Shown here: positions 32,218 through 42,712 of the stretch, piece by piece
Layout of the letters: every line of letters starts with the position of its first letter
How positions within the stretch are numbered: position 1 is the first letter of the stretch
Assembly: GCA_031002005.1 (NCBI GenBank)
Contig: JARYHS010008074.1
Location: forward strand, 176,352,494-176,416,493
Length of the DNA: 64,000 nt
From: Vandiemenella viatica
Lineage: Eukaryota > Arthropoda > Insecta > Orthoptera > Morabidae
Direction of reading: 5' to 3'
The notes under the pieces: model-generated
Database searches by the model: none
What the model was told of the DNA's origin: nothing
Seen by the model: only the letters and a program-made list of their open reading frames with translations
Made by a program: the position numbers and the translations under genes

Positions 32218-33219
32218 ATGTGTATACAAGACACCCGCAATTCTATGTTAAAAGTTACTCAGTTTAATACTAAAGGAAACGCCATAGTTCTACATGAAAT
32301 CAGAAAGGTGGCTGAGGAATTGAGATCAGATATTATTTGTCTACAAGAACCGTACTCCTGGCAAGGCAATATCCCACACATCCCTGTAACATCACGAATA
32401 TTGACAGAGGGCAATAACCCAATGGCAGCAATAATAGTTTTAAATAAACAGATAACAGTTACATAAATTACGCAGTTATGTGATGAACACATGGTATGTG
32501 CTGAGATAAGAGCAGCATGGGGAAGCTTCACAATGGTAAGCATGTATTTCCAGTACAGTGACCAGATCTTCCCATACCTAGATAGAATACGGCAGATAGA
32601 TGCAGCTCTGGGAAATTATCCACTAGTTATTGCAGCGGACGTCAATGCAAAGTCTGCTCTTTGGCACAGCAAGAAGACTGACAGGAGAGGGCAACTTCTA
32701 GAAGAACTGTTAAGCGAATTGGGTCTAGAGGTTAGAAACCAAGCACGTAATCCTCCTACTTTCTACAACAGTGTTGATGCAAGAACAAATATTGACGTAA
32801 CAGTAAGAAACATTCATGCAGGAAATCTGCTTTGGGGTTGGAGAGTGCTTGACAACATGACAACAAGTGATCATAATTTGATTGTCTATGAATTGGGAAG
32901 AACGCATACAGCAGAAAGCAGTGGCAACGGAAACATTAAAACAGCATATAACATCAAGAAAGCTGCATGGGAAAAATTAAGGAATGTGTTCACTCCGGAT
33001 TTGCCCGAAAACCACTTCGATGTAGACAAAGCCGTAAGAGAGCTGACATCTACAATACAAAGTGCCATGACACGGGCGATACCACTAAAAAAGATAGTAG
33101 ATCCCACTGACAAAATATGGACAGAAAAACTTCAGAAACTACGACTAAACATGAGAAGAGCGAGGAGAACGTATCAACGAAGCATGGTGGCAGCAGACAG
33201 AAGTTTCCTCCTCGAATGA
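32218..33219 (+). pseudogene. R1-like ORF2, endonuclease domain
   Basis: One frame from 32218 to 33219 broken only by TAA at 32464-32466. It opens with LKVTQFNTKGNAIVLHEIRK and contains SDIICLQEPYS (32326-), with the catalytic Glu in QEP. Further on are IAADVNAKSALWHS (about 32629-) and TTSDHNLIVYEL (SDH at 32866-32874), with the catalytic Asp-His pair. These are all the landmark motifs of the apurinic-type endonuclease of non-LTR elements, which nicks target DNA. The fold is complete apart from the single stop. The frame then runs on as a basic linker (RARRTYQRSM) to TGA 33217-33219 and continues in the same phase. Confidence 0.88.
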
Positions 33220-35080
33220 TACAGGCAGAAGAGGCAGATTTTCAAGGACGCGATGAGAGAGAGAAAACGAAAATGCTGGGAAGTCTTCGTGAGGGAAAAC
33301 CTCATGAACAATCCAAGGGGTATTCCTTACAAAACAGCTGCAGGTAAAATCAGGCCTCCCACAATACTATCCACAGTAAAAAGAACAGATGGGCGATTAA
33401 CCACGAATTGGAGAGACTCAGCGGAGGAGTTATAAAAAGTTTTGCTTCCTGATGACAACCCGGAAGAAGAAACAGTAGAACACGCTACACTACGAAGGAA
33501 CATGTGGCAGCCCTGCTGGAGTCAAGAGGAAGGAAATAATATTACACCCGAAGAAGTAATAACCGCGATAAACAAAATGAAAAAAGGAAAGGCTCCCGGT
33601 CCGGATGGAATTCCAGCCGAGTTCCTGCAGGAGTTAATCATAAAATTAACCCCCGTCCTATGCAGGCTCCTGAACGAATGCCTATATCAGGGTAGAGTTC
33701 CGGTAATATGGAAGAAAAGCGAGGTGGTAATTCTAAAGAAAGGAGACGACAAGCAGCCTCTTCAACCGAAATCTTACCGGCCGATTTTTTTATTGAATGT
33801 GCTTGGCAAAGTTCAAGAGAAGATTCTATGCAAAAAATTACAAAACCACCGGGAGGTTCAGGGAATGAATCCTAGTCTATATGGATTTAGAACCGGGAAG
33901 TTGACAGAGGATGCTATAAATCGGTCGATGGAAATAATTTGTAGCAGTACAAAAAACTACGTAGTGGGCATATTAATTGATATCTCGGGAGCTTTCAACA
34001 ATTTATGGTGGCCGGCCTGTTTGAACGGCTGAGGGAGATTGGTTGTCCAAGAAGATTATTCTACACCTTCAGGGATTATTGCAGATTTAGAACTGCTTCC
34101 TTGAGTTGCCAGAACTCGTTCATCACGAAGAACCTTAATAAAGGATGCCCGCAAGGTTCAGTTTGCGGTCCCATATTCTGGGATATAGGGATGGAACCAG
34201 TGATGGAACTATTACAAAGAATACCTGAACTTCTGGGTCTAATAGCTTTTTCTGATGACCTTCTACTATTCGTGGAAGGAGCAACAAGAGCAGAAATTGA
34301 GTACAATAGTAATCTAGTACTTAACTGCCTTAGCCAATGGTGCAGTAAAGTCAAGCTGAGCTTAGCACCACATAAAACAACATTTATGTTTCTCAAGGGC
34401 AAGCTGACTCGAAAACAAACTATAAGAATTGACGGTAAAACAATTCGTAGAAACCCAGTGTGCAGGTACTTAGGCATTCAATTGGATGAACGTTTAAACT
34501 TCGAAGCCCACTTAGAGAAGACAATAGCAAGAGCAGAAGTGGTTGTGAATAAAATCATTAATATGGGAGCGTGCATAAACCACGTAGCTCCATTTTGGCC
34601 TCCTGTGAACCGCCCTCTCCCCCCACGTAGCCCTACGTGGCTTTTGTCTCTACCCCCCCCCCCCCAAGTAGCCTTTTTTCCCTTTTGATTCCAGAAGACA
34701 TTTTGTACTGTTTTCTCCAGTCAGACTATTGTAAATTACATAAGGAGATAATTAACTAAAGGAAATAAATATTCACATGCTATTGTGTGTTCTGTTCCTC
34801 ATTTTAACTGTGAAAAATGTTACGAAAGCAAAGCTACGTGGCCTGGCTTGGAAACCCCACTCCCCCCACGTACCCCAGCGTAGCCTTCCAGCCAACGCCC
34901 CCCTCCCCTCCCCCCTGGACCGAGCCACGTAGTTTATGCACGCCCCCTATTGGCCAACGAAAATTCACTGGTCCAGTCCAAACAATAAGACTATATCATG
35001 ACGCAATTTTATCCTCTTTAGTGGGCAGCTCAGTAAGTGTGTGGGCAAAGCATTTAAGAAAAATAAAACTAAAACAGTGA
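33220..35080 (+). pseudogene. R1-like ORF2, reverse transcriptase domain
   Basis: Continues in the endonuclease phase after TGA 33217 and after TAA 33433-33435. The frame 33442-34032 reads MKKGKAPGPDGIPAEFLQEL, SYRPIFLLNVLGKVQEKIL, YGFRTGKLTEDAI and VVGILIDISGAFNNLWW, where IDISGAFN holds the first catalytic Asp. A frameshift near 34020 moves the reading to 34005-34688: GCPQGSVCGPIFWDI, IAFSDDLLLFVEGA (FSDD box, both Asp retained) and CRYLGIQLDERLNF. At 34565 the coding sequence is split by an inverted-repeat element and resumes at about 35000 with YHDAILSSLVGSSVSVWAK, up to TGA 35078-35080. Catalytic residues look intact even though the frame is dead, so most damage is after insertion. Confidence 0.9.
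34565..34947. mobile_element. 383-bp terminal-inverted-repeat element inserted in the LINE
   Basis: Left end 34565-34590 and right end 34922-34947 are inverted copies, matching at 23 of 26 positions by hand: left GGGAGCGTGCATAAACCACG, right (complement) GGGGGCGTGCATAAACTACG. Three bases, TAT, flank both sides and may be the target duplication. Just inside both ends are C-rich and CCACGTA/TACGTGG blocks (for example a C14 run near 34653). No transposase. It interrupts reverse-transcriptase coding sequence that can be followed on both sides, so the boundaries are unusually well defined. I do not assign a superfamily. Confidence 0.8.
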
Positions 35081-35756
35081 GTCAGACTTGTCCAACGAGA
35101 AATACTTTTAAGATTGGCAGGAGCATACAGAACTGTGGCAACAAATTTATTAACGGTTGCCATTGGTGTATGGCTACTGGACCTTGAAGTAAGGAAACGG
35201 GGTGCCATATACTGGCTCAGAAAAGGGAAACAGGATAAGGTAGCAGATATTGTAGGCAGCGAAGCAACATCGATGATGCACATTCGGAAGCTTCTATTGG
35301 CGGAATGGCAATAAGAATGGAACAACAGTGAAACAGGTCGAAGAGCATGTGATATGTTTCCATCCGTAGAGGAGAGGTTAAAGTTGAAGTACCTTCAACC
35401 CTCTCCCGGATTGGTACACAACATTACAGGTCACGGGCCATACAATAGCTGGCTCCAAAAGTCGAAATATTGTGGACTCAAACAGGTGCGAATGTGGTGA
35501 AGAGAGTACGCCGGAGCGCGTGGTATGGGAATGTGAAATAACAGCCGGTTTGAGAGAACACCAACAAGCTCGGCTGCAAGGTAGGAGAATATTTGACATA
35601 CTGCGCGACGAGAAAATTTGCTGGACGAGGCAGCTGATACAGCCTCAAACTTTGGAAGGAGAAATTTATAAAAAGGAAAAATTCCGAGTGAAATCAAAGG
35701 CCACAGATAGCAGAAAAGGAGAACACAATTACAACTCGTGGAATAGAGGCAGCTAA
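35081..35756 (+). pseudogene. R1-like ORF2, C-terminal region with cysteine motif
   Basis: In phase after TGA 35078-35080, VRLVQREILLRLAGAYRTVA is followed by WLLDLEVRKRGAIYWLRKGK, the post-thumb block of R1-type proteins. After TAA 35312-35314 come EERLKLKYLQPSPGLVHNIT and GHGPYNSWLQK. A frameshift near 35460 leads to the frame 35472-35756 with NRCECGEESTPERVVWEC, the conserved C-terminal Cys-rich motif (C-x-C...EC). That motif is thought to aid template or target binding. The protein ends at TAA 35754-35756. Confidence 0.85.
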
Positions 35757-36019
35757 TTTCAGAAACAACTGCAGAGGGAACAATGATGCTGGAAGTCTGG
35801 CTTTCACAACACCGGATTGACGGAAGATATCCTACGACAATGAGCAACATCAATCGTCGGAGAATCTTCAGTGTGCTCCAGAGAGGCCGTCTTCTGAGCG
35901 ACAGCTGCGGTCGTCTTGGTATTCCAGGAGGTCAACTCTTGATGGCCTGGGCGGATGACTTTGCTGCCGGTTCCAGGGGACTCTACCGAGCGCACTCAAC
36001 ACCATGAAAAATGAACATT

Positions 36020-36160
36020 AGTGGACCGAAGTGCGGCTGTGACAATTGGTGGTTGTAATAGCAGTATTATTAGTAGTAGCAATGGTATTAGTAGTAGTAG
36101 AAGTAGTAATGTTAGTAGTAATATTAGGGACAATAGCAGTAGTAGTAGATGTAGTAGAGG
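36020..36160 (+). repeat. degenerate AGT-rich microsatellite
   Basis: Runs of AGTAGT with single-base changes from 36057 to about 36157, within the 3' part of the R1-like LINE. The serine-rich and leucine-rich open frames over it are products of the repeat, not genes. Confidence 0.8.
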
Positions 36161-36369
36161 TGTGGTACCCATCTGTTTAATAACAGTAGATGAAATAGAT
36201 ATTGGAAATTGAATCAAAATTTTCATACATTCATTGTTTATATGTTAATACGTTTATATATATATATATATACATGTAAAAGAATGGAAATAAGGGCCCA
36301 GACTAGATACTAGGTGCTGGGCTATGTTATATATGGAAAATAAATAAATAAATAAATAATTGCACAATA

Positions 36370-38120
36370 TCCAGAAAGTGTGAGATGTTTATAAATAGGG
36401 GTGAGCTGCTTGGAGGGTAGCTGTCATTCACCGAATCTGATTGGGTGCTTAAGTTGTGAAACCGCAACCTTTAGCTGGTGTGAAGCATTGGTTATCTAGA
36501 TTGGTAACTTAAATTTGAACAACGTTTACTGGGGAGTAAGTGATTTTGGCAGAGTGTTGGTAAAAAGTGTCGTAAGTCTCTGAGAAGGTTTAGTTAGGGC
36601 TCAGAATACTTGCCAGCAGACCCACAGATTAAATTCAGTGTTTTGGTTTTGAAAGGGCGGCGACGATTTAAAGTGTTGTGAAGGACCATAAAAACTCCTT
36701 AAACAGACGATTCAGTCAATCTATTTTTATATTAATTTTGTATGAATGTCACAGGTATCGAAACACATTTGCGCAGAGGAGGTTTTTTCAGTTAAGTGTG
36801 AGCTTGCGTGGCTGTGCAGTCGGTGGACACGGTGTTGAGGATACTAATAGAGGAAATGGAATTAATGTGAATAAATCTTGAAGGAACAATTTTGAATTGA
36901 TAATGCTTCGGTAACTTACAGCAAATAATTTTTCGTACCTCACTGTTGAGAATAGTAATGATTAATTTTTTTGAAACTTTGGGCCAGCGTGAAACTTGTG
37001 ATAATTTATCTTTGAATTTAAACATCGGTCGGTGGCTTATTTGAATAGAAAGGAGATTTTTTAATAAAAGTATTAGGCTATTATAATCAAATTTGTTTTG
37101 ATTTTTTCGGTTGGCAGTTAAAAAGAAACCTTTCCTATTTCTGTGATGGTGATTTCAATTGCAGGATGCAGAAGTTCTTCCTGAAATTTAGATTAAAACG
37201 CAGCCGCCGATAGTTTTAAGGCTAGTTGCACCTTCGAATACACCACTGTCTGCAGGCATTTTAAAAGCGCCTTGTAGATTTGAAGGAGTGAACTATTATG
37301 ACGTAATATTATAACAGTAATAGTTTTAATAATCTGTGATGAACTATCGTGCACAGTTTGTGTCGACTTCAAGAAGCAGCACTAGCCAGCGAATAGCCAC
37401 TTTCGTCAGGGATTACCGCAAAAAGTTCCCTAAAACCGATGTAACCCCCTCGCATTTCATGTTAAAGCAGTGCCATAGACGGCCATTGGAAGTAAATGCC
37501 GGCACGGAAATAATTGAGACGCGGTAGGCTAGCTTGCTAGGTAACGTTAGGTTGATGCAGTAGCTAGTTGCCCGCAGTGTCATGGAAGAAAAATCGTTTT
37601 ACCGCACGCATGCCACTACTTGAGAACTTAAGCTGACTTTGACGTAACCAGTTATTTTTGGGAGAAACTAGGAGATCCAAGTATTTGATATTATGATCAC
37701 TTTAGAGGCCAGTCTCCAGCCAACAAGAACGCGTAATATAAAATTCTGATTTCTTCTGAAAACGTTTCATGATCCGTACCATTCTACAAACAGGAGAACT
37801 TTGGCAAGGAACGATAATTGTAAGCAGGCGTCAGTGAGTGTCTTGTTGGTAGTGCAGATAGGTTTCCCTGGAACGAAGTCAGTAACAACGAGACACGTCG
37901 ATGCTTACTAAGTACTGAAACCTGTATCTCAAGACGGTTGTGTCGATATGTGCCGGAGTCAGAGTTCTGCATGTCTGCCCAACACACCTTCCCACCAAGC
38001 GGTGGTGTTGGTGCTACAGGGCAGTTGACACTGTGCGAGCTACCACCAATAACCACGAGCTGAGCTATTCTTCGCAGTGAAGCTCTGGTGGATCAACGAG
38101 CAGGTATGGTAAAATCACAT
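36370..38120. other. no recognised gene; weak promoter-like and splice-like signals
   Basis: Contains TATAAATAGG at about 36390, AATAAA at about 36879 and a decent acceptor (TTTCAATTGCAG at about 37165). A 63-codon frame (37336-37527) reads TFVRDYRKKFPKTD, and its start loosely recalls zinc-finger heads of hAT-related proteins, but no Cys/His pair is present. A 90-codon minus-strand frame at 38056-37784 has no motif. None of this adds up to a supportable gene. Confidence 0.3.
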
Positions 38121-38127
38121 CGCATGT

Positions 38128-38370
38128 AACATTTTTTTAAATCTGCCTAACGTCTCTCTAACAGCGAGGTATTTAGAGACGGGAAAGGATGGGGTGCAAG
38201 GAATGGGAAGGAATTCGGCCATGGCCTTTTGAAGAAAGCATCCCGGAATTTGCCTGGAGTGATTTGGGAAACCATGGAAAACCCAAATCTGGATGCCCGG
38301 ACGGGGATTTGAACCACCGTCCTCCCGAATGCGAGGCCAGAGCACTAGCCGCGACACCACCACGCTCGGA
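38128..38370 (-). repeat. SINE family A, well-preserved minus-strand copy
   Basis: Short T run at 38133, then GAGACGGGAAAGGATGGGG, GGAATTCGGCCATGGCCTTT, GGGAAACCATGGAAAACCCA, box B complement GGATTTGAACC at 38305-38315 and head end ACACCACCACGCTCGG. Very similar over its length to the copy at 2281, so these two are probably among the youngest family A insertions here. Confidence 0.88.
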
Positions 38371-38520
38371 CGCATGTAAGAGGCGTATGTAAAAATTCCG
38401 CTCGCAGAGAGCTACAATGAGATGCTCACTTGCTCCATGCTCCCAAGCAATGTAATTATTCGAAACAACCGAGTTTTGTATAATGTATGAATACAAAAAA
38501 TATTGCAATGTTTGTTAACT

Positions 38521-38522
<2 letters not shown>

Positions 38523-38568
<46 letters not shown>
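38523..38568 (+). repeat. A46 homopolymer
   Basis: Longest homopolymer in the window. It may be a retroposon tail or assembly-sensitive expansion. The sequence before it is not recognised. Confidence 0.75.
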
Positions 38569-38573
<5 letters not shown>

Positions 38574-38689
38574 GAATGAATAAATTCTTTAATTGTGAAA
38601 CATGTCAATTGAGCAAGAAACCACCACGCCTCAGACTGTAATGGGCACGTGAACAGCGTCACTGACGTGCTGATTTGTAAAATGTTGTG

Positions 38690-39240
38690 TTTTTAGACGA
38701 GTCCCGCTTCAGCGTGTCCAACAGCGATGGCTGCATGCGTACTAGACACTACCATAGTGAAGCAATCGGGCAGACATCATAGCAAACAAACGCCAAGTGT
38801 GATGGTTTGTCGTGTAATTGGCTATAACATGTGAACTCGCCTCATTCGTACCGTGGGCAAACTGAACTATAATCACTACATCGAGGAAATTTTAGCCCCT
38901 CTAGCAGGCAGCCCGACATGTAATTTTTCAGCACAACAATGTCCGCCAAAATTTGGCGAGGAATGTGCAAGGAACGGGTACCATTGCTTCCCTGACCTGC
39001 TTATTCGCCTGTCGTGTCGTCTATAGATATCTAGGATAATGTTGGTAAGCAACTTGTTCGTTCTGGTCTTCCTGAAAACAGTGTCGATGCTATATGGACG
39101 CGCATGCGAACCGCGAGGTAGAGTGCTGTCCAGCAACATGTCCTGGTTCTCTTTCATTGTCAAGAAGTCTAAAGGCTATGGTTGCAGCAAACGGTATTGA
39201 ATTCTCACGACCAAAGTGGATGTACAGTTCCGTAGTTTTA
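38690..39240 (+). pseudogene. Tc1-type transposase, dead copy
   Basis: Reads VFLDESRFSVSNSDGCMRTR at about 38690, the Tc1 catalytic-core entry with the Asp of DESRFS. After stops and shifts come TMSAKIWRG (position of the ARN/ARP block after the lost QDN), LVRSGLPENSVDAIWTRMRT (about 39050) and the usual C-terminal helix region. More than ten stops accumulate, so the gene is old. It faces a second Tc1 remnant on the opposite strand. Confidence 0.68.
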
Positions 39241-39241
39241 A

Positions 39242-39895
39242 TCATGTGTGTCTTATCCTGTTTCTAATCCGTGGAATAAATTTCATTACAATCACATCTC
39301 CTTCCTGAAGTTGCAAAACTTTATTACCACCTGTTAAATAGTGTGTCAGTCCACAGCAGCAATTAGGGATGGTATGGATTCGACAAGTCCTTGGCAGGTG
39401 TAGGCAGGTATCTGGCATCATCTGTCTTCGCATAGGCCACTTAATTCCTTTAAATTATCTGCGGGTGGTTTGAAAGAGCGGAGCTGGTGACCGATAGCTG
39501 CCTCGGATGTGTTCTATCTATTTGATATCAGGCGAATTTGGTGGCCAAGACATCAGTGTTTGTTCATGTTTTTAAATCATGATCCTCGCCTTGTAAAAGG
39601 GACAGTTAGATGGTAGATGCCATCGCAGTCGTGGAAGACATGAAGCATGAAGTGATAAGAGGTCGGCAATAATTTTCGCCTAGAGCACAGCTTAACTGCA
39701 TGGTGTCTTCGATCAGTACCACAGGTGCCATTTAAGCCCATGTGAATATTCTCCGTAGTCCCTACTGGCCTGCGTCCATGGCGTGGTGCATGTTTCGAGC
39801 AGCCATTCGACTGCAAAACGGCGTATCCGGACACCACTATCGACCAAGAATAACAATAAACGTGATTCTTCGGGCCAGGCGACACATTTACGAAT
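39242..39895 (-). pseudogene. Tc1-type transposase, second dead copy, convergent with the first
   Basis: Minus strand from about 39890. One frame gives EESRLLLFLVDSGVRIRRFA (ESRFxL...VDGRVRVRR, with the catalytic Asp of DES changed to Glu). Later blocks read KARIMI, KHEQTLMSWPPNSPDIK and IEHIRGSYR, the WPPNSPDxNPIEHxWD catalytic block with damage. The end reads LTGGNKVLQLQEG at about 39340-39300. At least five stops. Its sequence type differs from the copy at 38690, so they are two families, not a duplication. Confidence 0.75.
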
Positions 39896-39899
39896 AACT

Positions 39900-40828
39900 T
39901 TTGGAAGTGTAAGTATAGAAGCTTTTTTTTATCTGCAATACATTAAAGTGTTTGGTCATTTTCGGTTCTTTAGCTGTTGTGCAATTATTTTAACCTCTAT
40001 AAGAACGCCAAATTTTCTAAAGTTTTGTTTTTAGTGGCCTTAATTGCGAGGTCTTGTGGTGTGTAGGTTTATGTTATTGTTGAAGCAAGTCTGTTTTTCA
40101 TCTTCGTATCACTGGAATAAATTTGCTCATAGTCACACAACATTACATCCAGAAACTTTTTTTTTATAATGAGAAGTAAATCTTCTGAAAGGAATTATAA
40201 TTTAAAGAATATTTTTTACAAAGTAATCTAATCTGGCAAAGGGAAATTCCGTAAATTAAGAGTGGCAGTGTGATTTATTTCGGTTATTTTGCTAATTTGG
40301 GTTGCACTTTAAAAACTTCAATATAGAATAAGATTTCCGGAGTCAAAAACTCAGAATGGCAAAGAGTTGTAAGTAGAATTTTACAAAAGTAGGCCTACCT
40401 GTTATAGATTCAGACACAGTTGTATGGATTAAAGTTCAGTTTAACGAATTTCCGATGTTCGTAACAGATCATGTATAAGTTATGTCGTGTTATATCATCA
40501 CATCCTACACTTTTTAGAGATCTTTCAAAAACTTGTTTTAATTATGAGACAATCAGTACAGTATTTGTAAATGGTCTTGCAATCATTGTTCAAGAACAAA
40601 TATGCTACTGATGCTCGTTGAGAAAATATTTCCATCTGGGAGTTTCGGAAAAATTGAAGACTGTAAGCGAAGATTAGTCAGAAGTGAAGGGATTGGTGGA
40701 AAGTAAGTTCGCCAAATAAGTGGAAGTACACTTTCAGTTGAAAAACATCAAGCTTTCCTGCGCCATTGGTGGAAGTTTGCAACACCTTGATTTTGAAACG
40801 TTCCTTCTGAAAATAAAATATGGGTATG
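39900..40828. other. no recognised feature
   Basis: AT-rich sequence with one T10 run near 40156. Nothing readable in six frames. Confidence 0.35.
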
Positions 40829-41590
40829 GACTAGGGTTGTAATGGAAGTCATCTTTGCGGATGCGGATGTTCAATGCTTGACATACGCGGATGCGGAAGT
40901 GGAAAAATAAATTTATAATTATTTATATAATAATATGTTATCAAAAATAAACTTAAAATCAAAATAAGTATACTTTTATGCCAAATTCTAAATTTTTCAG
41001 AAGTAATGTCTATTTCAATATAATACTGCCAATTGATTTATTTTTTGCCTCATCTTTCAACAACAAAAAACATTGGATGATTTCACAAGTGAATTAAATT
41101 GTTTACATAATGACGGACGCGTCTAAAAACACAATCTTTGTCATGTTAACTTTGCGGAGTTCGCGGCTCGACTAATTCAAGCGTCAAGCACAAGGCCACG
41201 CCACCGCACATCTCGGTGCCCGCCACCCGCCTTTCCACCGCTCTAGCAGCCCATTCACAGTACAAATTGTAGGACCTACGTTCAACCGATTTTCGATCAA
41301 GAACCCTGATGGACCGTGAAAAACGTTAGTGAACTAGATGCAGGACGTCTTGGATGTTGGGACTCCCAAACAACTAACACGAGTCCTTGCTATGGTGTTA
41401 GATCATGATTGGAGGAAAAATCGTGCAAGTTTGCCATAAGGACACATGGTGTGCCGCTAGAAAGTACGAATGAAAAGGATTGCTTGGAGCATTTTGTTGG
41501 ACTCCTTCTACTAGCGTCAATGGGTGAGCGCATAATATTGTACTTCTATACGGATGTCCTGTAAGTTGCACCGTGAAGAAGGATCTTTAC
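40829..41590 (+). repeat. family F repeat, copy 1
   Basis: Shares a long collinear segment with 41860-43110: AAAATCAAAATAAGTATA, TTATGCCAAATT, TTTGCGGAGTTCGCGG, TCGACTAATTC, CACAAGGCCACGC, TGTAGGACCTA, GACGTxxTGGATGTTGG and GGTGTGCCGC. It begins TAGGGTTGTAATGGAAGTCA followed by GCGGATGCGGATGT. No coding capacity. Probably a non-autonomous DNA element. Confidence 0.65.
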
Positions 41591-41920
41591 TTTACATCAT
41601 GGGTGGCCAACCCGCAGCCCGCCTTGAATACTTTACCAGCCCATCAGATTCTTCACACTTTTACAAAATATATTTATTTTATAATGGCCAAAGTAGTGAA
41701 AACCAATGAATTAAAAAATGCATTATTTATGCATTCATATTTTAAAAATTTCATTCATATTTATACATTTTTTATATATACATATATCATTTTTCGTGTT
41801 ATATATTTCTTTACAGTGTGCGTTTGGTATCATGATTTATGATTATTTAGATTTTAATATTTTATTAAAAATAAATTTAAAATCAAAATAAGTATAGATA
41901 TATTTATGCCAAATTATGTC

Positions 41921-42357
41921 TTTTTTTCATAGCACAGCACTTTACGGTAGCGAAACATGGACTTTAGGAATACCGGAAAGAAAGAAACTTGAAGCATTTG
42001 AAATGTGGTGCTACAGAAGAATGCTAAAAATTAGGTGGACAGACAAAGTAAGAAATGAACGAGTTTTGGAAATGATGGGTGAGAAAAGAAGTTTATGGAA
42101 GAAGCTTACAGGAAGAAGAGACAGGCTTTTAGGTCATACTTTGTGACATGCTGGATTGGTTAATTTGTTAGTAGAGGGAACAGTCGAAGGTAAGAACTGT
42201 AGAGGTAGACAGAGATTAGAATATATGAAGCAGATAATTGAGGACGTGGGTTGTAAGGGGTATGTAGAAACGAAAAGCTTAGCACAAGATAGGAAGGGAT
42301 GGAGGATTGCATCAAACCAGTCTAAAGACTGACGACAGCAAAAAAAAAAAAAAAAAA
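41921..42357 (+). pseudogene. RTE-like LINE, 3'-terminal fragment with A18 tail
   Basis: A 5'-truncated LINE whose frame reads LYGSETWTLGIPERKKLEAF, EMWCYRRMLKIRWTDKVRNE, RVLEMMGEKRSLWKK and RDRLLGHTL, then TGA at 42144-42146. After that the frame continues VNLLVEGTVEGKNCRGRQRL, EYMKQIIEDVGCKGY and WRIASNQSKD with TGA at 42330. This is the C-terminal region downstream of the reverse transcriptase in RTE-like LINEs. It ends in A18 (42340-42357). The bases GTCT occur at both junctions and fit a short target duplication. Only one stop interrupts it, so it is young compared with other LINEs here. A fragment of the same family is at 54290. Confidence 0.85.
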
Positions 42358-42569
42358 GTCTATTTACATTTAATACTGAAACATTTATTGTTATTGCCTC
42401 ATTTTTCAGCAGCAATAAACGTGGGATGAATTCACATCTGAATTAAATTATTTACATAACTACGCGCGCGTCTTAAACCAATATTTGTCATATGAACTTT
42501 TCAGAGTTCGCGGTTCGACTAATTCGTGAGTCAATCACAAGGCCACGCAACCACACATCTCCATGTTCA

Positions 42570-42712
42570 CCTTTTTTTTATGACTTAAAATGAAGCATTC
42601 ACCTGAAGTGATTTGGGGAAACCAAGGGAAACCCAGATCTTGATGCCGGACGGGGATTCTAACCCGCGTCCTCCCGAATGCAAGGCCGAAGCGTTAACGC
42701 TCGCCCAAAAAG
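42570..42712 (-). repeat. SINE family A, shortened minus-strand copy
   Basis: T7 run at 42571, GCATTCACCTGAAGTGATTT, GGGAAACCCAGATCTTGATG, GGGGATTCTAACCCGCG (box B complement with one change) and head GCGTTAACGCTCGCCC. The middle of the body is deleted. It sits inside family F copy 2, whose flanking sequence is continuous in copy 1. Confidence 0.82.

Larger units (their letters stand above)
30060..36360 (+). mobile_element. R1-like non-LTR retrotransposon, nearly full length, inactive
   Basis: The largest element of the window, about 6.3 kb. In order: a GC-richer probable 5' untranslated part (30060-30460), gag-like ORF1 with zinc knuckles (30462-32040), ORF2 with endonuclease and reverse transcriptase (32218-35756), a 3' region with AGT repeats, and a tail (AAAT)n at 36337-36360. 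Both ORFs are broken by stops and frameshifts, and a 383-bp inverted-repeat element sits inside the reverse transcriptase. Domain order, two CCHC knuckles in ORF1 and a cysteine-rich C-terminus after the reverse transcriptase match R1-type elements. The 5' boundary is approximate and no target duplication was found. Confidence 0.85.

Noticed and set aside
36020..36226. Serine/asparagine-rich plus-strand and leucine-rich minus-strand frames
   Set aside because: Direct translation of the AGT trinucleotide repeat.
36387..36396. TATAAATAGG as a host promoter
   Set aside because: Common by chance in AT-rich DNA. No initiator, no open frame and no supported exon downstream.
37336..37527. 63-codon frame with FVRDYRKKFPKTD, considered as a hAT zinc-finger start
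   Set aside because: No Cys/His pairs, no following transposase, no support beyond a few residues.
38456..38662. Frame with a long poly-phenylalanine run on the minus strand
   Set aside because: Translation of the A46 homopolymer.
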